A stretch of DNA of 64,000 bases from CAG-390 sp045546615 (GTDB lineage: Bacteria; Bacillota; Clostridia; Oscillospirales; CAG-272), in NCBI GenBank assembly GCA_045546615.1, contig JAZQDD010000023.1, forward strand, positions 75,688 to 139,687. The letters run 5' to 3'. Each line of letters starts with the position of its first letter. Position 1 is the first letter of the stretch. The notes below the pieces were generated by a model. That model searched no databases and was not told the origin of the DNA. It saw only the letters and a program-made list of their open reading frames with translations. Shown one piece after another: positions 1 through 9,073 of the stretch. Position numbers and translations under genes: made by a program.

Positions 1-1030
1 TCATCACCTTGGCGGCAGTGGGTGCCCAGCTACCGTTTTCAATAAGAGCTACCGTGCGGTTAGCAAATCCGCGCTCGGTGAGGTGATCGATAAACTGACG
101 CATAAAGGGGAAAATGTCCGTATTGTAGGTCGTTGTGGCAAGAACAAGTCTGTCATATCTGAACGCATCGGCAACTGCGAGCGCCATATCGCTTCTGGCA
201 AGGTCATAGACCTTAACGGTCTCGCCGCGCGCCGTCAGAGCGTCCGCCAGATGAAGCACCGCCTTTTTCGTGTTTCCGTAAACAGAGGTGTAGGCGATAA
301 CGATTCCCTCCTCCTCTGCCTTGTAGCTCGACCAAGTATTGTAAAGGTCAATGTAGTAACCGAGATCTTCCGAAAGCACGGGGCCGTGCAGGGGGCAAAT
401 AATGGCTATATCAAGAGCCGCCGCCTTTTTTAGCAAAGTCTGAACAGGCGCGCCGTACTTGCCGACGATGCCTATATAGTAGCGTCTCGCCTCGTCTGCC
501 CACGGCTCGTCAGTATCGGGCGTGCCGAATTTGCCAAAGCCGTCAGCCGAGAACAGCACCTTATCCGCGCTGTCATAGGTAACGATGACCTCGGGCCAAT
601 GCACCATGGGGGCAGTAACAAAGGTAAGAGTATGGTTGCCGAGAGAAAGCGTTGAGCCTTCACCGACTACTATCTGTCTGTCGGGAAAATCTGTGCCGTA
701 AAAATTCTTCATCATTGCGAATGCCTTGGCAGACGAAACGATGGCGGCATCGGGAAATTCCGCCGCAAAGCGGGCAATACTTGAGGAGTGATCGGGCTCC
801 ATGTGCTGTACCACGAGGTAATCGGGACATCTGCCGTCCGTTGCCTTGCGGATATTGGCAAACCACTCGTCGGCAAAATTCGCCTCCACACTGTCCATGA
901 CAGCTATTTTTTCATCAATTATGACGTAAGAATTATATGAGATACCGTTGGGAATAACATACTGTCCCTCGAAAAGGTCGGTAGTTCGGTCATTAACGCC
1001 GACATATTTAATGTCATTTGTAATTTTCAT
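1..1030 (-). CDS. fprA: Flavodiiron protein (A-type flavoprotein), C-terminus cut by window edge
   Basis: Reads right to left from ATG at 1030 and is still open at base 1, so about 343 codons are present of a family that usually has about 400. The N-terminal metallo-beta-lactamase-like domain has the di-iron ligand set in order: HMEPDHS (H-x-E-x-D-H), a later His in MVHWPE, Asp in SADGFG and His in CPLHGP. A flavodoxin-like FMN domain begins at IAYTSVYGNT. Known members reduce O2 to water and/or NO to N2O in the cytoplasm of anaerobes, using rubredoxin or similar donors; a detoxifying role here is inference. An AAGGAGAG site precedes the start and a TATAAT lies at about 1062-1067. No rubredoxin domain is visible in the part present. 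Confidence 0.9.
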   Translation of the reverse strand, partial: MKITNDIKYVGVNDRTTDLFEGQYVIPNGISYNSYVIIDEKIAVMDSVEANFADEWFANIRKATDGRCPDYLVVQHMEPDHSSSIARFAAEFPDAAIVSSAKAFAMMKNFYGTDFPDRQIVVGEGSTLSLGNHTLTFVTAPMVHWPEVIVTYDSADKVLFSADGFGKFGTPDTDEPWADEARRYYIGIVGKYGAPVQTLLKKAAALDIAIICPLHGPVLSEDLGYYIDLYNTWSSYKAEEEGIVIAYTSVYGNTKKAVLHLADALTARGETVKVYDLARSDMALAVADAFRYDRLVLATTTYNTDIFPFMRQFIDHLTERGFANRTVALIENGSWAPTAAKVM

Positions 1031-1118
1031 TATTTACAGCTCTCCTTGAAGTTTATAACCTATTATAACATAAAATTCGTCCCAAATTGCGAATTTTTTT
1101 TGAACAAATTTAAAAAAA

Positions 1119-1667
1119 TTAAGAATCATTCCTAATTTTCGGCTTATCACTTGAAAATCGCTCAATCGCTATCACAAGAACGGGAATCAGCACTATCTGC
1201 GCAATTATGCCGGGGATCGCCTTCGTAAACGCACCTGCAACGAACGCCGTCCAGCCAAACTCCGACTGACCGAGACCGTAAAGGACCGTACGCGCGCCGG
1301 CCCACACGAGCCGCCCCGCAAGCATTGCCGCAAGCAACGATACGTAGACAAAAACGCGCCTATTCGGAAGCCGCCTGTACAACAGCCCCGCCACAGCACC
1401 GTACGCAGCCAGCTCAAAGCACATAGCTACAGCATCGGGAACGAGGTGCGGCACACCGAAAAGGAATGAGCGAAGCAACGGGGCGCACAGACCGACCAAC
1501 GCGCCGAACCACTGCCCGCAGAAAAAGCCGCAAAGCAGTACGGGAAAATGCATGGGGCATAGCATCTTGCCCACCTGCGGTATCTGACCCGTGAAAAACG
1601 GCAGAACAAGCGCAAGGGCGAGAAACATTGCCGCCGTTGCAGTTTTATGAATATTGACTCTATCCAT
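1119..1667 (-). CDS. ECF transporter S component family protein (substrate unknown)
   Basis: A 182-residue, very hydrophobic protein with about five to six membrane segments and the loop motif MLCPMHFPVLLCGF followed by LLRS and a conserved ELAAYG segment. This pattern is typical of substrate-capture (S) components of energy-coupling-factor vitamin/metabolite transporters, which dock onto a shared EcfA-EcfA'-EcfT module encoded elsewhere. No ecfAT genes are in this window, so it is a solitary S component of the group II kind. GGAGG lies just upstream of the ATG and a consensus promoter sits at 1700-1728. The substrate cannot be told; no riboswitch is obvious in the short leader. Confidence 0.75.
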   Translation of the reverse strand: MDRVNIHKTATAAMFLALALVLPFFTGQIPQVGKMLCPMHFPVLLCGFFCGQWFGALVGLCAPLLRSFLFGVPHLVPDAVAMCFELAAYGAVAGLLYRRLPNRRVFVYVSLLAAMLAGRLVWAGARTVLYGLGQSEFGWTAFVAGAFTKAIPGIIAQIVLIPVLVIAIERFSSDKPKIRNDS

Positions 1668-1699
1668 TTACGCCGCCTCCGTGCAACCAATTTTATTAC

Positions 1700-1728
1700 A
1701 TTATATCATAAAGGCAAAGCATATTCAA
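1700..1728 (-). promoter_or_regulatory. Promoter of the ECF S-component gene
   Basis: On the minus strand: TTGAAT, 17-bp spacer, TATAAT preceded by TGA. The transcript would start near 1693, some 25 bases before the ATG. Confidence 0.75.
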
Positions 1729-1793
1729 TATAAATTTATCAAAATTATCATTCATAGCTTGGCTTTATCTGCTTAATCGGAATGAAAGCAAAT

Positions 1794-2015
1794 GGGGCTG
1801 ATTCATTCAGCGCAGAACAAAAACACACAAATAATTTAACAAAGAAAAGACCGCTTTTTCCGTCTGATATGATGGAGAAAGCGGTTTTTAAGGTAGAAAT
1901 CCTCGCGGATTTCGATTTTTATTTGTGTTTTTTAGCTGCGCTTTGGCTCTCTACCGTATATCTATACGCCGACGAGAACCAAAGCGCGACTTCTGCATCT
2001 TAATGACTCAGCCCC
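1794..2015 (+). repeat. Dispersed structured element A, copy 1 (222 bp)
   Basis: Bounded by inverted ends GGGGCTGA-TTCA and TGA-CTCAGCCCC, extending outward into AAT/ATT. Inside are nested inverted repeats: AAAAACAC (1819-1826) with GTGTTTTT (1925-1932), a 15-bp hairpin ACCGCTTTTTCC..GGAGAAAGCGGT, a small AAATCC/GGATTT hairpin, and GCGCTTTGG (1938-1946) with CCAAAGCGC (1979-1987). The same layout recurs at 24317-24536 and, inverted, at 63790-64000. No coding potential was credited. It lies between two minus-strand genes and could be a MITE-like element, a structured RNA or both. Confidence 0.85.
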
Positions 2016-2024
2016 ATTGATATT

Positions 2025-3512
2025 TTACGCGCGGTGAGTGGATGTCGCGATCTCTGCGATCTTCTCCTTTATATTACGGCGCTTGTAATTCTTTTTCATT
2101 CTCCATTGCCAGTTGCCCTCGGCAAGTGAGGGGGTATTCATCCTCGCCTCGGCATTTTCAAGCTCGAGGTAGTCCTGCATGGGAACAACGGCAAGATTGG
2201 CTCTGCTGCGCATTGCCGACTCAATAACGGCGCACGTGCCGCTTTGACCGACTCTGCGGTGAGTGTATTTGTCAAATCTCTTTTTGTACACGCCCTCAAG
2301 GTTCTTGTACCACGTTGCGGTACAATCGGAGTCGTGAGAACCGGGATATACCACGCAGTTGTCGGTGGTGTACATACGGGGGAGATATTCGCTATTCTCC
2401 TCCAAGTATGCAAACTGCAGTATCTTCATTCCGGGGAATCCCGTAAACGCGAGAAGCTCGCGCACGTCATCGGTAATAAATCCGAGATCCTCGGCAATTA
2501 TCTTTGACTTGGGGTGAGCGGTGCGGATAGCCGTAAACAGCTCCTTACCGGGGGCGCTTACCCAACCGCCTCTATGCGCTGTCGCGTCGCCATAAGGAAT
2601 AGAATAGAAGGAAGCAAAGCCCCTGAAATGGTCAATGCGGAGTATGTCATAAAGCTCAAACGCCATACCGACTCTCTCACACCACCATGCAAAATTCTCC
2701 GCCTTCATCAGCTCCCAATTGTATATCGGGTTGCCCCAGAGCTGACCGTCGGGCGAGAATGCGTCGGGCGGACAACCCGCAACAACGGTGGGATTGAAGT
2801 TCTCGTCAAGCAAAAACTGCTTGGTATTGCGCCAAACGTCCATACTGTCGTGGGCAACGTATATCGGCATATCACCGATCACAAGGATCTTTTTGGAATG
2901 AGCGTATTTAAGAAGCGACTTCCACTGAGTCATAAAGGCATACTGTACCCATTTCCAAAAGCCAATGTCTTCGGCAAAATCTGCCACCCATTTCTTTGCT
3001 CTTTCATAATCGCGGTGCTCCGCGCCCCATTCAGTCCACGCACGGTGGTTGTAGTAACCCTTGAGCGCCATAAAGAGCGCGTAATCGTCAAGCCATGCGG
3101 CGTTTTTAGCGCAAAATCTATCGTATTTTTTGCCGCCCTTAAAGCGAGAATACGCCTTGCGCAGTACGGCATATCTCGTGTTAAACAGCCAGCCGTAGTC
3201 AACACGCTCCGTGTCATGCTCCGCCTCGGCAAGCTCGTCAGCGGTGAGAAGTCCCTCGCCGTAAAGCGTAGGAAGGTCGATAAAATAGGGATTGCCCGCT
3301 ACCGACGCAGGAGACTGATACGGGCTGTCCCCGTAGGAAGTAGGATTGAGGGGAAGTACCTGCCAGCATTTCTGATGCGTGTCAGCCAGAAAATCCACAA
3401 ACTCATAGGCTTCCTTGCCGAAAGAGCCGATACCGTATTTAGATGGCAAACTGCTTATGGGAAGAAGAATGCCGCACTTATGTGAAAATCCAAAATTTTT
3501 ATTATCCTTCAT
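2025..3512 (-). CDS. malQ: 4-alpha-glucanotransferase (amylomaltase, GH77)
   Basis: 495 residues, the normal length of bacterial MalQ. It transfers alpha-1,4-glucan segments between maltooligosaccharides in the cytoplasm during maltodextrin/glycogen metabolism. The start CGILLPISSLPSKYGIGSFG and YGDSPYQSPASVAGNP loops are family signatures; catalytic residues are recognisable as Asp in LRIDHFRGF (nucleophile), Glu in IIAEDLG (acid/base) and Asp in GSHDSD. The gene has its own promoter (3588-3616) and an AGGAG site before ATG. It stands alone, with no glycogen or maltose genes adjacent; the opposite-strand open frame over it is a shadow. Confidence 0.95.
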   Translation of the reverse strand: MKDNKNFGFSHKCGILLPISSLPSKYGIGSFGKEAYEFVDFLADTHQKCWQVLPLNPTSYGDSPYQSPASVAGNPYFIDLPTLYGEGLLTADELAEAEHDTERVDYGWLFNTRYAVLRKAYSRFKGGKKYDRFCAKNAAWLDDYALFMALKGYYNHRAWTEWGAEHRDYERAKKWVADFAEDIGFWKWVQYAFMTQWKSLLKYAHSKKILVIGDMPIYVAHDSMDVWRNTKQFLLDENFNPTVVAGCPPDAFSPDGQLWGNPIYNWELMKAENFAWWCERVGMAFELYDILRIDHFRGFASFYSIPYGDATAHRGGWVSAPGKELFTAIRTAHPKSKIIAEDLGFITDDVRELLAFTGFPGMKILQFAYLEENSEYLPRMYTTDNCVVYPGSHDSDCTATWYKNLEGVYKKRFDKYTHRRVGQSGTCAVIESAMRSRANLAVVPMQDYLELENAEARMNTPSLAEGNWQWRMKKNYKRRNIKEKIAEIATSTHRA

Positions 3513-3587
3513 TTCGATCTCCTAAAATCAATACTCTTGCGCAAAAATTGCCCACACGGCTTACCGTTCGAGCTTTTTTACATATAT

Positions 3588-3616
3588 ATTTTATCATTAA
3601 AACACAAAAATGTCAA
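3588..3616 (-). promoter_or_regulatory. malQ promoter
   Basis: Minus strand TTGACA, 17-bp spacer, TAAAAT; the predicted leader is about 70 bases. Confidence 0.7.
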
Positions 3617-3640
3617 GCCTTAAAGGGCTTTTAGGGGGAG

Positions 3641-4219
3641 CTACGCAAGCTCAAAAAACACCGACACGCATATTCCAAGTGCCGCCGATATAATGATGAG
3701 CGCGATAGATGGTATTTTCTTTTTAAATATTGTCCGCGAACCGATGCAGATCACCGCCAAAAGCGCAAAAATCGTTATGGAAACTCTGCTCGGTGAGAAC
3801 GCAAGCGGATATGAATATCCTGCACTTTTAGCCGCCAGCACAGCTCCCGCAGAGAGTATGAGCGCAACGATAACGGGTTTTACCCCCGAAAGAAATCCGC
3901 GAAAATGCTTGTTATCCGTAAGCCCTTTGAGCAAGGATGCAACGAGCAAAATGATAATAAAAGACGGCATTACAACGCCAAGAGTTGCCGCGATGCTTCC
4001 AAGCATACCGCCCTGCGACGAGCCGATGTACGTCGCCATATTGACCGCAATAGGTCCGGGCGTTGACTCACAAACGCCGAGAAAAGCGTAAAACTCGCTC
4101 TCGCCAAGCCAGCCGTAGCTCGTTACCGTTTCCTCGATAAGCGGTATCATTCCGAATGCGCCGCCGAAGCAGAAAAGCCCTATCTTGAAAAATTCAAGGA
4201 AAAGAGTGAGATATATCAT
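3641..4219 (-). CDS. CHR-family (chromate transporter-like) membrane protein, second half
   Basis: 192 residues comprising a single CHR domain with the hallmark FFKIGLFCFGGAFGMIPLIE near residue 10 and ESTPGPIAVNMATYIG near residue 50. Its ATG overlaps the stop of the upstream paralogue by four bases (ATGA), so the two are translationally coupled. Short-chain CHR proteins work as pairs inserted with opposite topology in the inner membrane. Chromate export is documented for some members only; the physiological substrate in an anaerobe is unknown. Confidence 0.85.
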   Translation of the reverse strand: MIYLTLFLEFFKIGLFCFGGAFGMIPLIEETVTSYGWLGESEFYAFLGVCESTPGPIAVNMATYIGSSQGGMLGSIAATLGVVMPSFIIILLVASLLKGLTDNKHFRGFLSGVKPVIVALILSAGAVLAAKSAGYSYPLAFSPSRVSITIFALLAVICIGSRTIFKKKIPSIALIIISAALGICVSVFFELA

Positions 4220-4773
4220 TTTCCACCCCCGCCTCTTGCAAGCGATGAGGCTATCACGCCAACTACACCGCCCGCAAGTATTAAAAATACGGAGCTGAAG
4301 CTCGCCCCCGTAAGCTCAAGCACTATCATGAGGGCGAAAACTGCAACAAAACATATCAGATTCAGCGGAGTTTTTTTCATTTTACGAAGCATTTCCGCGC
4401 CCGCCGAAAGAATAAGAAAAGCGACGGCGCATTTTATGCCCACGAAGGCGTACGCAACGTATTTATTAGCCATAAAGGCATCAAGAAAAAGTGAAATGCA
4501 ATATATGACGATGAGCGACGGTAACACCACACCCACCGTTGCCGCGAGGCTTCCTAAAAAGCCCCTTCTCTTGTAGCCCACATACGTTGCAAGGTTTATG
4601 GCAATAGGTCCGGGAGTCGACTCGGCAATAGCGATGACCTCAAGAAGTCCATCCTCGTCAAGCCATTTCTTTTTTTCGACTACTACCTCACGGATATTGG
4701 ATATCATAGCGTATCCGCCGCCAAAGGTGAAAAGCCCTATTTTTAAAAAGGTAAGAAAAAGTGATAAAAGCAT
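4216..4773 (-). CDS. CHR-family (chromate transporter-like) membrane protein, first half
   Basis: Single CHR domain with FLKIGLFTFGGGYAMISNIR and ESTPGPIAINLATYVG, paralogous to the gene that follows. I chose ATG at 4773 (185 residues) over an in-frame TTG at 4788: the promoter -10 at 4804-4809 puts the transcript start near 4797, and AGAGG at about 4780-4784 is correctly placed only for the ATG. The pair likely forms a heterodimeric anion transporter; substrate not inferable. Confidence 0.85.
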   Translation of the reverse strand: MLLSLFLTFLKIGLFTFGGGYAMISNIREVVVEKKKWLDEDGLLEVIAIAESTPGPIAINLATYVGYKRRGFLGSLAATVGVVLPSLIVIYCISLFLDAFMANKYVAYAFVGIKCAVAFLILSAGAEMLRKMKKTPLNLICFVAVFALMIVLELTGASFSSVFLILAGGVVGVIASSLARGGGGK

Positions 4774-4803
4774 ATCTACCTCTGTCAAAAATCAAGTAAG
4801 TTC

Positions 4804-4832
4804 ATTATATCACAAATGAAAAACACTTTCAA
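4804..4832 (-). promoter_or_regulatory. Promoter of the CHR transporter pair
   Basis: Minus strand TTGAAA, 17-bp spacer, TATAAT preceded by TGTGA. Its position decides the start codon of the first CHR gene. It lies immediately behind the atp operon terminator. Confidence 0.75.
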
Positions 4833-4833
4833 C

Positions 4834-4871
4834 AAAAAACTGCCCAACCGAGACAGGTTGAGCAGTTTTTT
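4834..4871 (-). terminator. Terminator of the ATP synthase operon
   Basis: Minus strand stem CTGCTCAACC / GGTTGGGCAG with a six-base loop followed by a T-run; it begins at the atpC stop codon. Confidence 0.85.
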
Positions 4872-5275
4872 CATTTTCTTCGCTCCGCAACGCTGATGCG
4901 TGTAAGCGCGCGGGCAAGCCTTATCCTTGCGGCATCGACGGCGGCGCGGTCCTTTTTCTCCGCTATCGCCCGTTCTGCCCTTTCTTTAGCTTTTTTGGCT
5001 CTTTCAACGTCAATTTCGTCAGGGAACTCAAGACAAACGGCGGCGATGCTGACCTTTCCGCCCTTTACGGACAAAAATCCACCCGCGCAAGCGGCACTGC
5101 GCTCGCCATCAACAAGGGATATTTTGACCTCACCGATATCGAGCGGAGCAAAAAGGTCGGTATGTCCCGCAAGAATGCCTATCCTCCCCTCGGTCGTCAC
5201 CACGCTGATCATAGTGGCGTTGCCGTCAAACTTTTTGCCCTCGGGGGTAACTATTTCAAGGTGAAATTCCTTCAT
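4871..5275 (-). CDS. atpC: F1Fo ATP synthase subunit epsilon
   Basis: 134 residues: N-terminal beta-sandwich (FHLEIVTPEGKKFDG, VTTEGRIGILAGHTDLFAPL) and a C-terminal two-helix region rich in Ala, Arg and Glu. Part of the F1 central stalk; the helical domain can inhibit ATP hydrolysis in relatives. Last gene of the operon, starting two bases after the atpD stop region, and ended by a strong terminator. Confidence 0.95.
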   Translation of the reverse strand: MKEFHLEIVTPEGKKFDGNATMISVVTTEGRIGILAGHTDLFAPLDIGEVKISLVDGERSAACAGGFLSVKGGKVSIAAVCLEFPDEIDVERAKKAKERAERAIAEKKDRAAVDAARIRLARALTRISVAERRK

Positions 5276-5276
5276 T

Positions 5277-6677
5277 TCATTCCTCTTTCAGCTTTTTCGC
5301 CTTTGCTACCGCCTCGTCTATATCTCCGACAAAGAGGAACGCGGACTCGGGCAGATCATCGTGCATACCGTCAAGTATCTCACGGAAGCCCCTTATCGTC
5401 TCCTTGAGTGGCACGTATCTTCCCTGCATGCCCGTAAACTGCTCCGCAACGGAGAAGGGCTGGGAGAGGAAGCGCTGTATCTTTCTGGCGCGGCTTACCG
5501 TCAGCTTATCCTCGTCGGAAAGCTCGTCCATACCCATAATCGCTATGATGTCCTGAAGCTCCTTGTAACGCTGAAGCACGCTCTGCACGTCGCGTGCGGT
5601 GCGGTAATGCTCCTCACCGACCGTTTCGGGCGCGAGCATTCTCGAGGTCGAATCAAGCGGATCTACCGCGGGATATATACCGAGCGACGAGATGCTTCTT
5701 GACAAAACGGTGGTTGCGTCAAGGTGCGCAAACGTAGTTGCGGGCGCGGGGTCCGTAAGGTCATCCGCAGGAACGTATACCGCCTGAACGGATGTAATAG
5801 AGCCTTTCTTTGTGGAGGTTATCCTCTCCTGAAGCGCACCCATTTCCGTAGCGAGAGTGGGCTGATATCCAACCGCAGACGGCATTCTGCCAAGGAGAGC
5901 CGAGACCTCCGAGCCTGCCTGCGTAAAGCGGTATATGTTGTCGATAAAGAGAAGCACGTCCTGCCCCTCTCTGTCTCTGAAATACTCCGCCATCGTAAGT
6001 CCCGACAGGGCAACTCTCATTCTTGCCCCCGGGGGTTCATTCATCTGACCGTAAACGAGCGCAGTCTTTGACAGAACGCCCGATTCCTTCATTTCATTAT
6101 AAAGGTCGTTACCCTCACGGGTACGTTCGCCGACTCCCGTAAATACGGAAAGACCGCCGTGCTGCTTTGCGATATTGTTGATAAGCTCCATTATAAGAAC
6201 CGTCTTACCAACGCCCGCACCGCCGAAAAGACCTATCTTACCGCCCTTTGCGTAGGGTGCGATAAGGTCAACGACCTTGATGCCCGTTTCAAGCACCTCG
6301 CTCGTTCCGCTTTGCTCCGCGTATGAGGGCGGATCACGGTGGATACACCATTTTTCCGCGTCCTTTATCTCCTCGCCGTTGTCTATAACGTCGCCAAGAA
6401 GATTAAATATCCTGCCAAGCGTTTCTCTGCCGACGGGAACGCTGATACCGCTACCCGTATCGACCGCCTCAACACCGCGGCTCATGCCGTCAGTGGAGGA
6501 CATGGCTATACATCTTACTGTATCGTCTCCAAGCTGGCTTGCCACCTCGCAAACCACACGTCCGCCGTCGTGAGCTATCTCGATGGCGTTAAGAAGGGGC
6601 GGAAGATGTCCCTTTTCAAATTTTATATCAATAACAGGCCCTATTATCGATATGACCTTGCCGATATTTTTTTCCAT
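5277..6677 (-). CDS. atpD: F1Fo ATP synthase subunit beta (catalytic)
   Basis: 466 residues, full length. Walker A GGAGVGKT near residue 155, GERTREGND, DNIYRFTQAGSEVSALLGRMPSA-type segment and Walker B LLFIDN. Catalytic subunit of the alpha3beta3 head. It carries IYR where many homologues have IFRF, a conservative change. Lies 12 bases after atpG. Confidence 0.97.
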   Translation of the reverse strand: MEKNIGKVISIIGPVIDIKFEKGHLPPLLNAIEIAHDGGRVVCEVASQLGDDTVRCIAMSSTDGMSRGVEAVDTGSGISVPVGRETLGRIFNLLGDVIDNGEEIKDAEKWCIHRDPPSYAEQSGTSEVLETGIKVVDLIAPYAKGGKIGLFGGAGVGKTVLIMELINNIAKQHGGLSVFTGVGERTREGNDLYNEMKESGVLSKTALVYGQMNEPPGARMRVALSGLTMAEYFRDREGQDVLLFIDNIYRFTQAGSEVSALLGRMPSAVGYQPTLATEMGALQERITSTKKGSITSVQAVYVPADDLTDPAPATTFAHLDATTVLSRSISSLGIYPAVDPLDSTSRMLAPETVGEEHYRTARDVQSVLQRYKELQDIIAIMGMDELSDEDKLTVSRARKIQRFLSQPFSVAEQFTGMQGRYVPLKETIRGFREILDGMHDDLPESAFLFVGDIDEAVAKAKKLKEE

Positions 6678-6689
6678 TGTGTTCCTTTC

Positions 6690-7523
6690 TTAAAGCGCTT
6701 CCGCGCCCGAAACGATTTCTGTTATCTCCTGCGTTATTACGGATTGGCGCGCTCTGTTGAAGTTCAGCGTAAGTGCCTCTATCATTTCCTCGGCGTTTTT
6801 GTTAGCCGCATCCATAGCCGTCCTGCGCGCGGCTGATTCAGCCGCCACAGACTGACATACGGCAAAATATAGCAAACCGCCGATGTAGTTGGGAACAGAT
6901 GCGTCAAGCATCTCTTCCACATTTCCCTCAAGAAGAACGTCAGCGCCGCCCTCGCTTGCGGCAATGGGCAGAAGCGTGCGCCGCTTTACGCTTTGGGTAA
7001 GCATTGAAACAAACTCGGTATAAACAAGCTCCACGCGGCGAAATCTTCCGTTTCCAAAATCACGGCAGACGGCGTGCGCCGCACTGAAGCAATCACCTAT
7101 GCCAAGCTCTGCGGCGATCTCACAACCGCGCGAAAATATCTCACAGCCGCGATGAGAAAAATACTCAAGAGCCTTTTTTCCCATCGGAAGAAAGACCGCA
7201 TTTTCATCGTCTGCTCTGAATTGCTTAAGCACGTTGGAGTTATATCCTCCCGCAAGCCCGCGGTCACCGGCGATAACGATATACAATACGTCCTCGCTCG
7301 CGCCCTCCTCAAACCAAAGTGCGTTTTCACGCGCATCGGGAGAGGCGATAAGGGGTGCGAGAACCTCGTCAAGCACGCGGCAGTATTCCGCCGCATTCTC
7401 GGCGTTCTGACGCGCACGGCGAAGCTTTGAAGTCGCCACAAGCTCCATTGCCTTTGTTATCTGCATGGTGCTTTTGACGCTCTTCATCCTCGCCTTTATT
7501 TCATTCATTGATGCGCCCGACAT
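6690..7523 (-). CDS. atpG: F1Fo ATP synthase subunit gamma
   Basis: 277 residues. N-terminal helix MNEIKARMKSVKSTMQITKAMELVATSKLRRA and C-terminal helix RARQSVITQEITEIVSGAEAL form the coiled-coil rotor shaft expected of gamma; the ITKAM and QEITEI motifs are diagnostic. AGGAG is six bases before the first ATG. Confidence 0.96.
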   Translation of the reverse strand: MSGASMNEIKARMKSVKSTMQITKAMELVATSKLRRARQNAENAAEYCRVLDEVLAPLIASPDARENALWFEEGASEDVLYIVIAGDRGLAGGYNSNVLKQFRADDENAVFLPMGKKALEYFSHRGCEIFSRGCEIAAELGIGDCFSAAHAVCRDFGNGRFRRVELVYTEFVSMLTQSVKRRTLLPIAASEGGADVLLEGNVEEMLDASVPNYIGGLLYFAVCQSVAAESAARRTAMDAANKNAEEMIEALTLNFNRARQSVITQEITEIVSGAEAL

Positions 7524-7534
7524 TGCCTGCTCCT

Positions 7535-9055
7535 TTACAGATTATTCTCTGCCAAAAACTTTGTCTTGCAGGCGGAGATGGCTTCCTTCAAAGCCGCCTC
7601 GCTGTCGGCTGACAGCTCACCGCTTTCTCTTATCGCGGCGAGAAGCTCTGCGCGTGTCGCAACGAGATATTCAAAAAGATACGTTTCCATTTCCCCGATT
7701 TTTCCCACGGGGACGTCGGAAAGCATATTGTTTACCACGGCGTAAATGATAGCTACTTGAAGCTCAACGGCAACGGGAGTGTTTCTGCCCTGCTTTAGAA
7801 CCTCAACTATTCTTGCGCCCTGCTCAAGCCGCGCCTTGGTGTCGGCATCAAGGTCTGAACCGAACTGCGCAAAGCTCTGAAGCTCGCGGTACTGCGAGTA
7901 AAGGAGCTTTAGCTGTCCCGCAACCTTCTTCATCGCCTTTATCTGCGCGTTTCCGCCGACACGGGACACCGAGATACCCGGATTTACCGCGGGGCGAACG
8001 CCCGAGTGGAACAGCTCACCCTCAAGGAATATCTGTCCGTCGGTAATGGAGATAACGTTCGTCGGAATGTACGCCGAAACGTCGCCCGCCTGCGTTTCGA
8101 TAATGGGAAGCGCCGTCATTGAGCCGCCGCCGCACTCGGGCGAAAGCCTTGCCGCACGCTCAAGAAGTCTTGAGTGCAGATAGAAAACGTCGCCGGGATA
8201 TGCCTCGCGTCCCGGAGGACGTCTGATGAGCAACGACAGTGCGCGGTAAGCCACCGCGTGCTTTGAAAGGTCGTCGTATATAATGAGAACGTCCTTGCCC
8301 TTATCCATAAAATACTCGCCCATAGCACAGCCCGAGTAGGGTGCTATATACTGAAGCGGCGAGGGGTCGGATGCTGTTGCAGATACAACTATGGTATAAT
8401 CCATAGCTCCGCCGCGGCGCAGAGTTTCCACAACGCCCGTGACCGTAGACTGCTTTTGTCCTATGGCAACGTAGATACAAATAACGTCCTTTCCGCGCTG
8501 ATTTATAATAGTATCAGTCGCGATAACGGTCTTACCCGTTTGTCTGTCACCGATAATAAGCTCACGCTGACCTCTTCCGATTGGAACCATCGAGTCGATA
8601 GCCTTAATACCCGTTTGAAGCGGAACGGAGACCGATTTTCTCTCTATGATGCCGTAAGCCTTTCGCTCAATGGGGCTGTAAGTTTCAGTCTCAATAGGGC
8701 CCATAGCATCTATGGGCTGACCGAGAGCGTCAACTACTCTGCCCACAAGCGCCTCGCCCACGGGAACGGACACGACTCTGCCCGTACGCTTTACTATACT
8801 GCCCTCGCTGATGCCCACGTCCTGTCCGAGAAGAACAACGCTGACGGAATTTTCCTCCAGATTGAGTGCCATTCCGTACGTACCGTTGCAGAACTCAAGC
8901 AGCTCTCCCGAGCAGCATTTTTCAAGTCCGTACACCTTGGATATACCGTCACCAACCGATATAACGTAGCCCGTTTCATCCTGCACTATACGGCTTGAAT
9001 AATTCTTTATCTGTTCTTTTATGATCTTGCTGATGTCATCTGTTTTTGACCGCAT
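7535..9055 (-). CDS. atpA: F1Fo ATP synthase subunit alpha
   Basis: 506 residues, normal length. Regulatory nucleotide-binding P-loop GDRQTGKT near residue 170, ISVGDGISKVYGL N-terminal crown domain, and the SRVGGNAQ segment. Forms non-catalytic sites in the F1 head and contacts delta through its N-terminus. Lies between atpH and atpG as in most Bacillota. Confidence 0.97.
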   Translation of the reverse strand: MRSKTDDISKIIKEQIKNYSSRIVQDETGYVISVGDGISKVYGLEKCCSGELLEFCNGTYGMALNLEENSVSVVLLGQDVGISEGSIVKRTGRVVSVPVGEALVGRVVDALGQPIDAMGPIETETYSPIERKAYGIIERKSVSVPLQTGIKAIDSMVPIGRGQRELIIGDRQTGKTVIATDTIINQRGKDVICIYVAIGQKQSTVTGVVETLRRGGAMDYTIVVSATASDPSPLQYIAPYSGCAMGEYFMDKGKDVLIIYDDLSKHAVAYRALSLLIRRPPGREAYPGDVFYLHSRLLERAARLSPECGGGSMTALPIIETQAGDVSAYIPTNVISITDGQIFLEGELFHSGVRPAVNPGISVSRVGGNAQIKAMKKVAGQLKLLYSQYRELQSFAQFGSDLDADTKARLEQGARIVEVLKQGRNTPVAVELQVAIIYAVVNNMLSDVPVGKIGEMETYLFEYLVATRAELLAAIRESGELSADSEAALKEAISACKTKFLAENNL

Positions 9056-9073
9056 CTTATCACCAACTTTACC

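Noticed and set aside
1782..2003. 73-codon open frame across element A copy 1
   Set aside because: Covers inverted repeats; the frame is not kept in copies 2 and 3.
2514..3485. 323-codon plus-strand open frame opposite malQ
   Set aside because: Antisense of a well-supported GH77 gene; no start signals or recognisable motifs.
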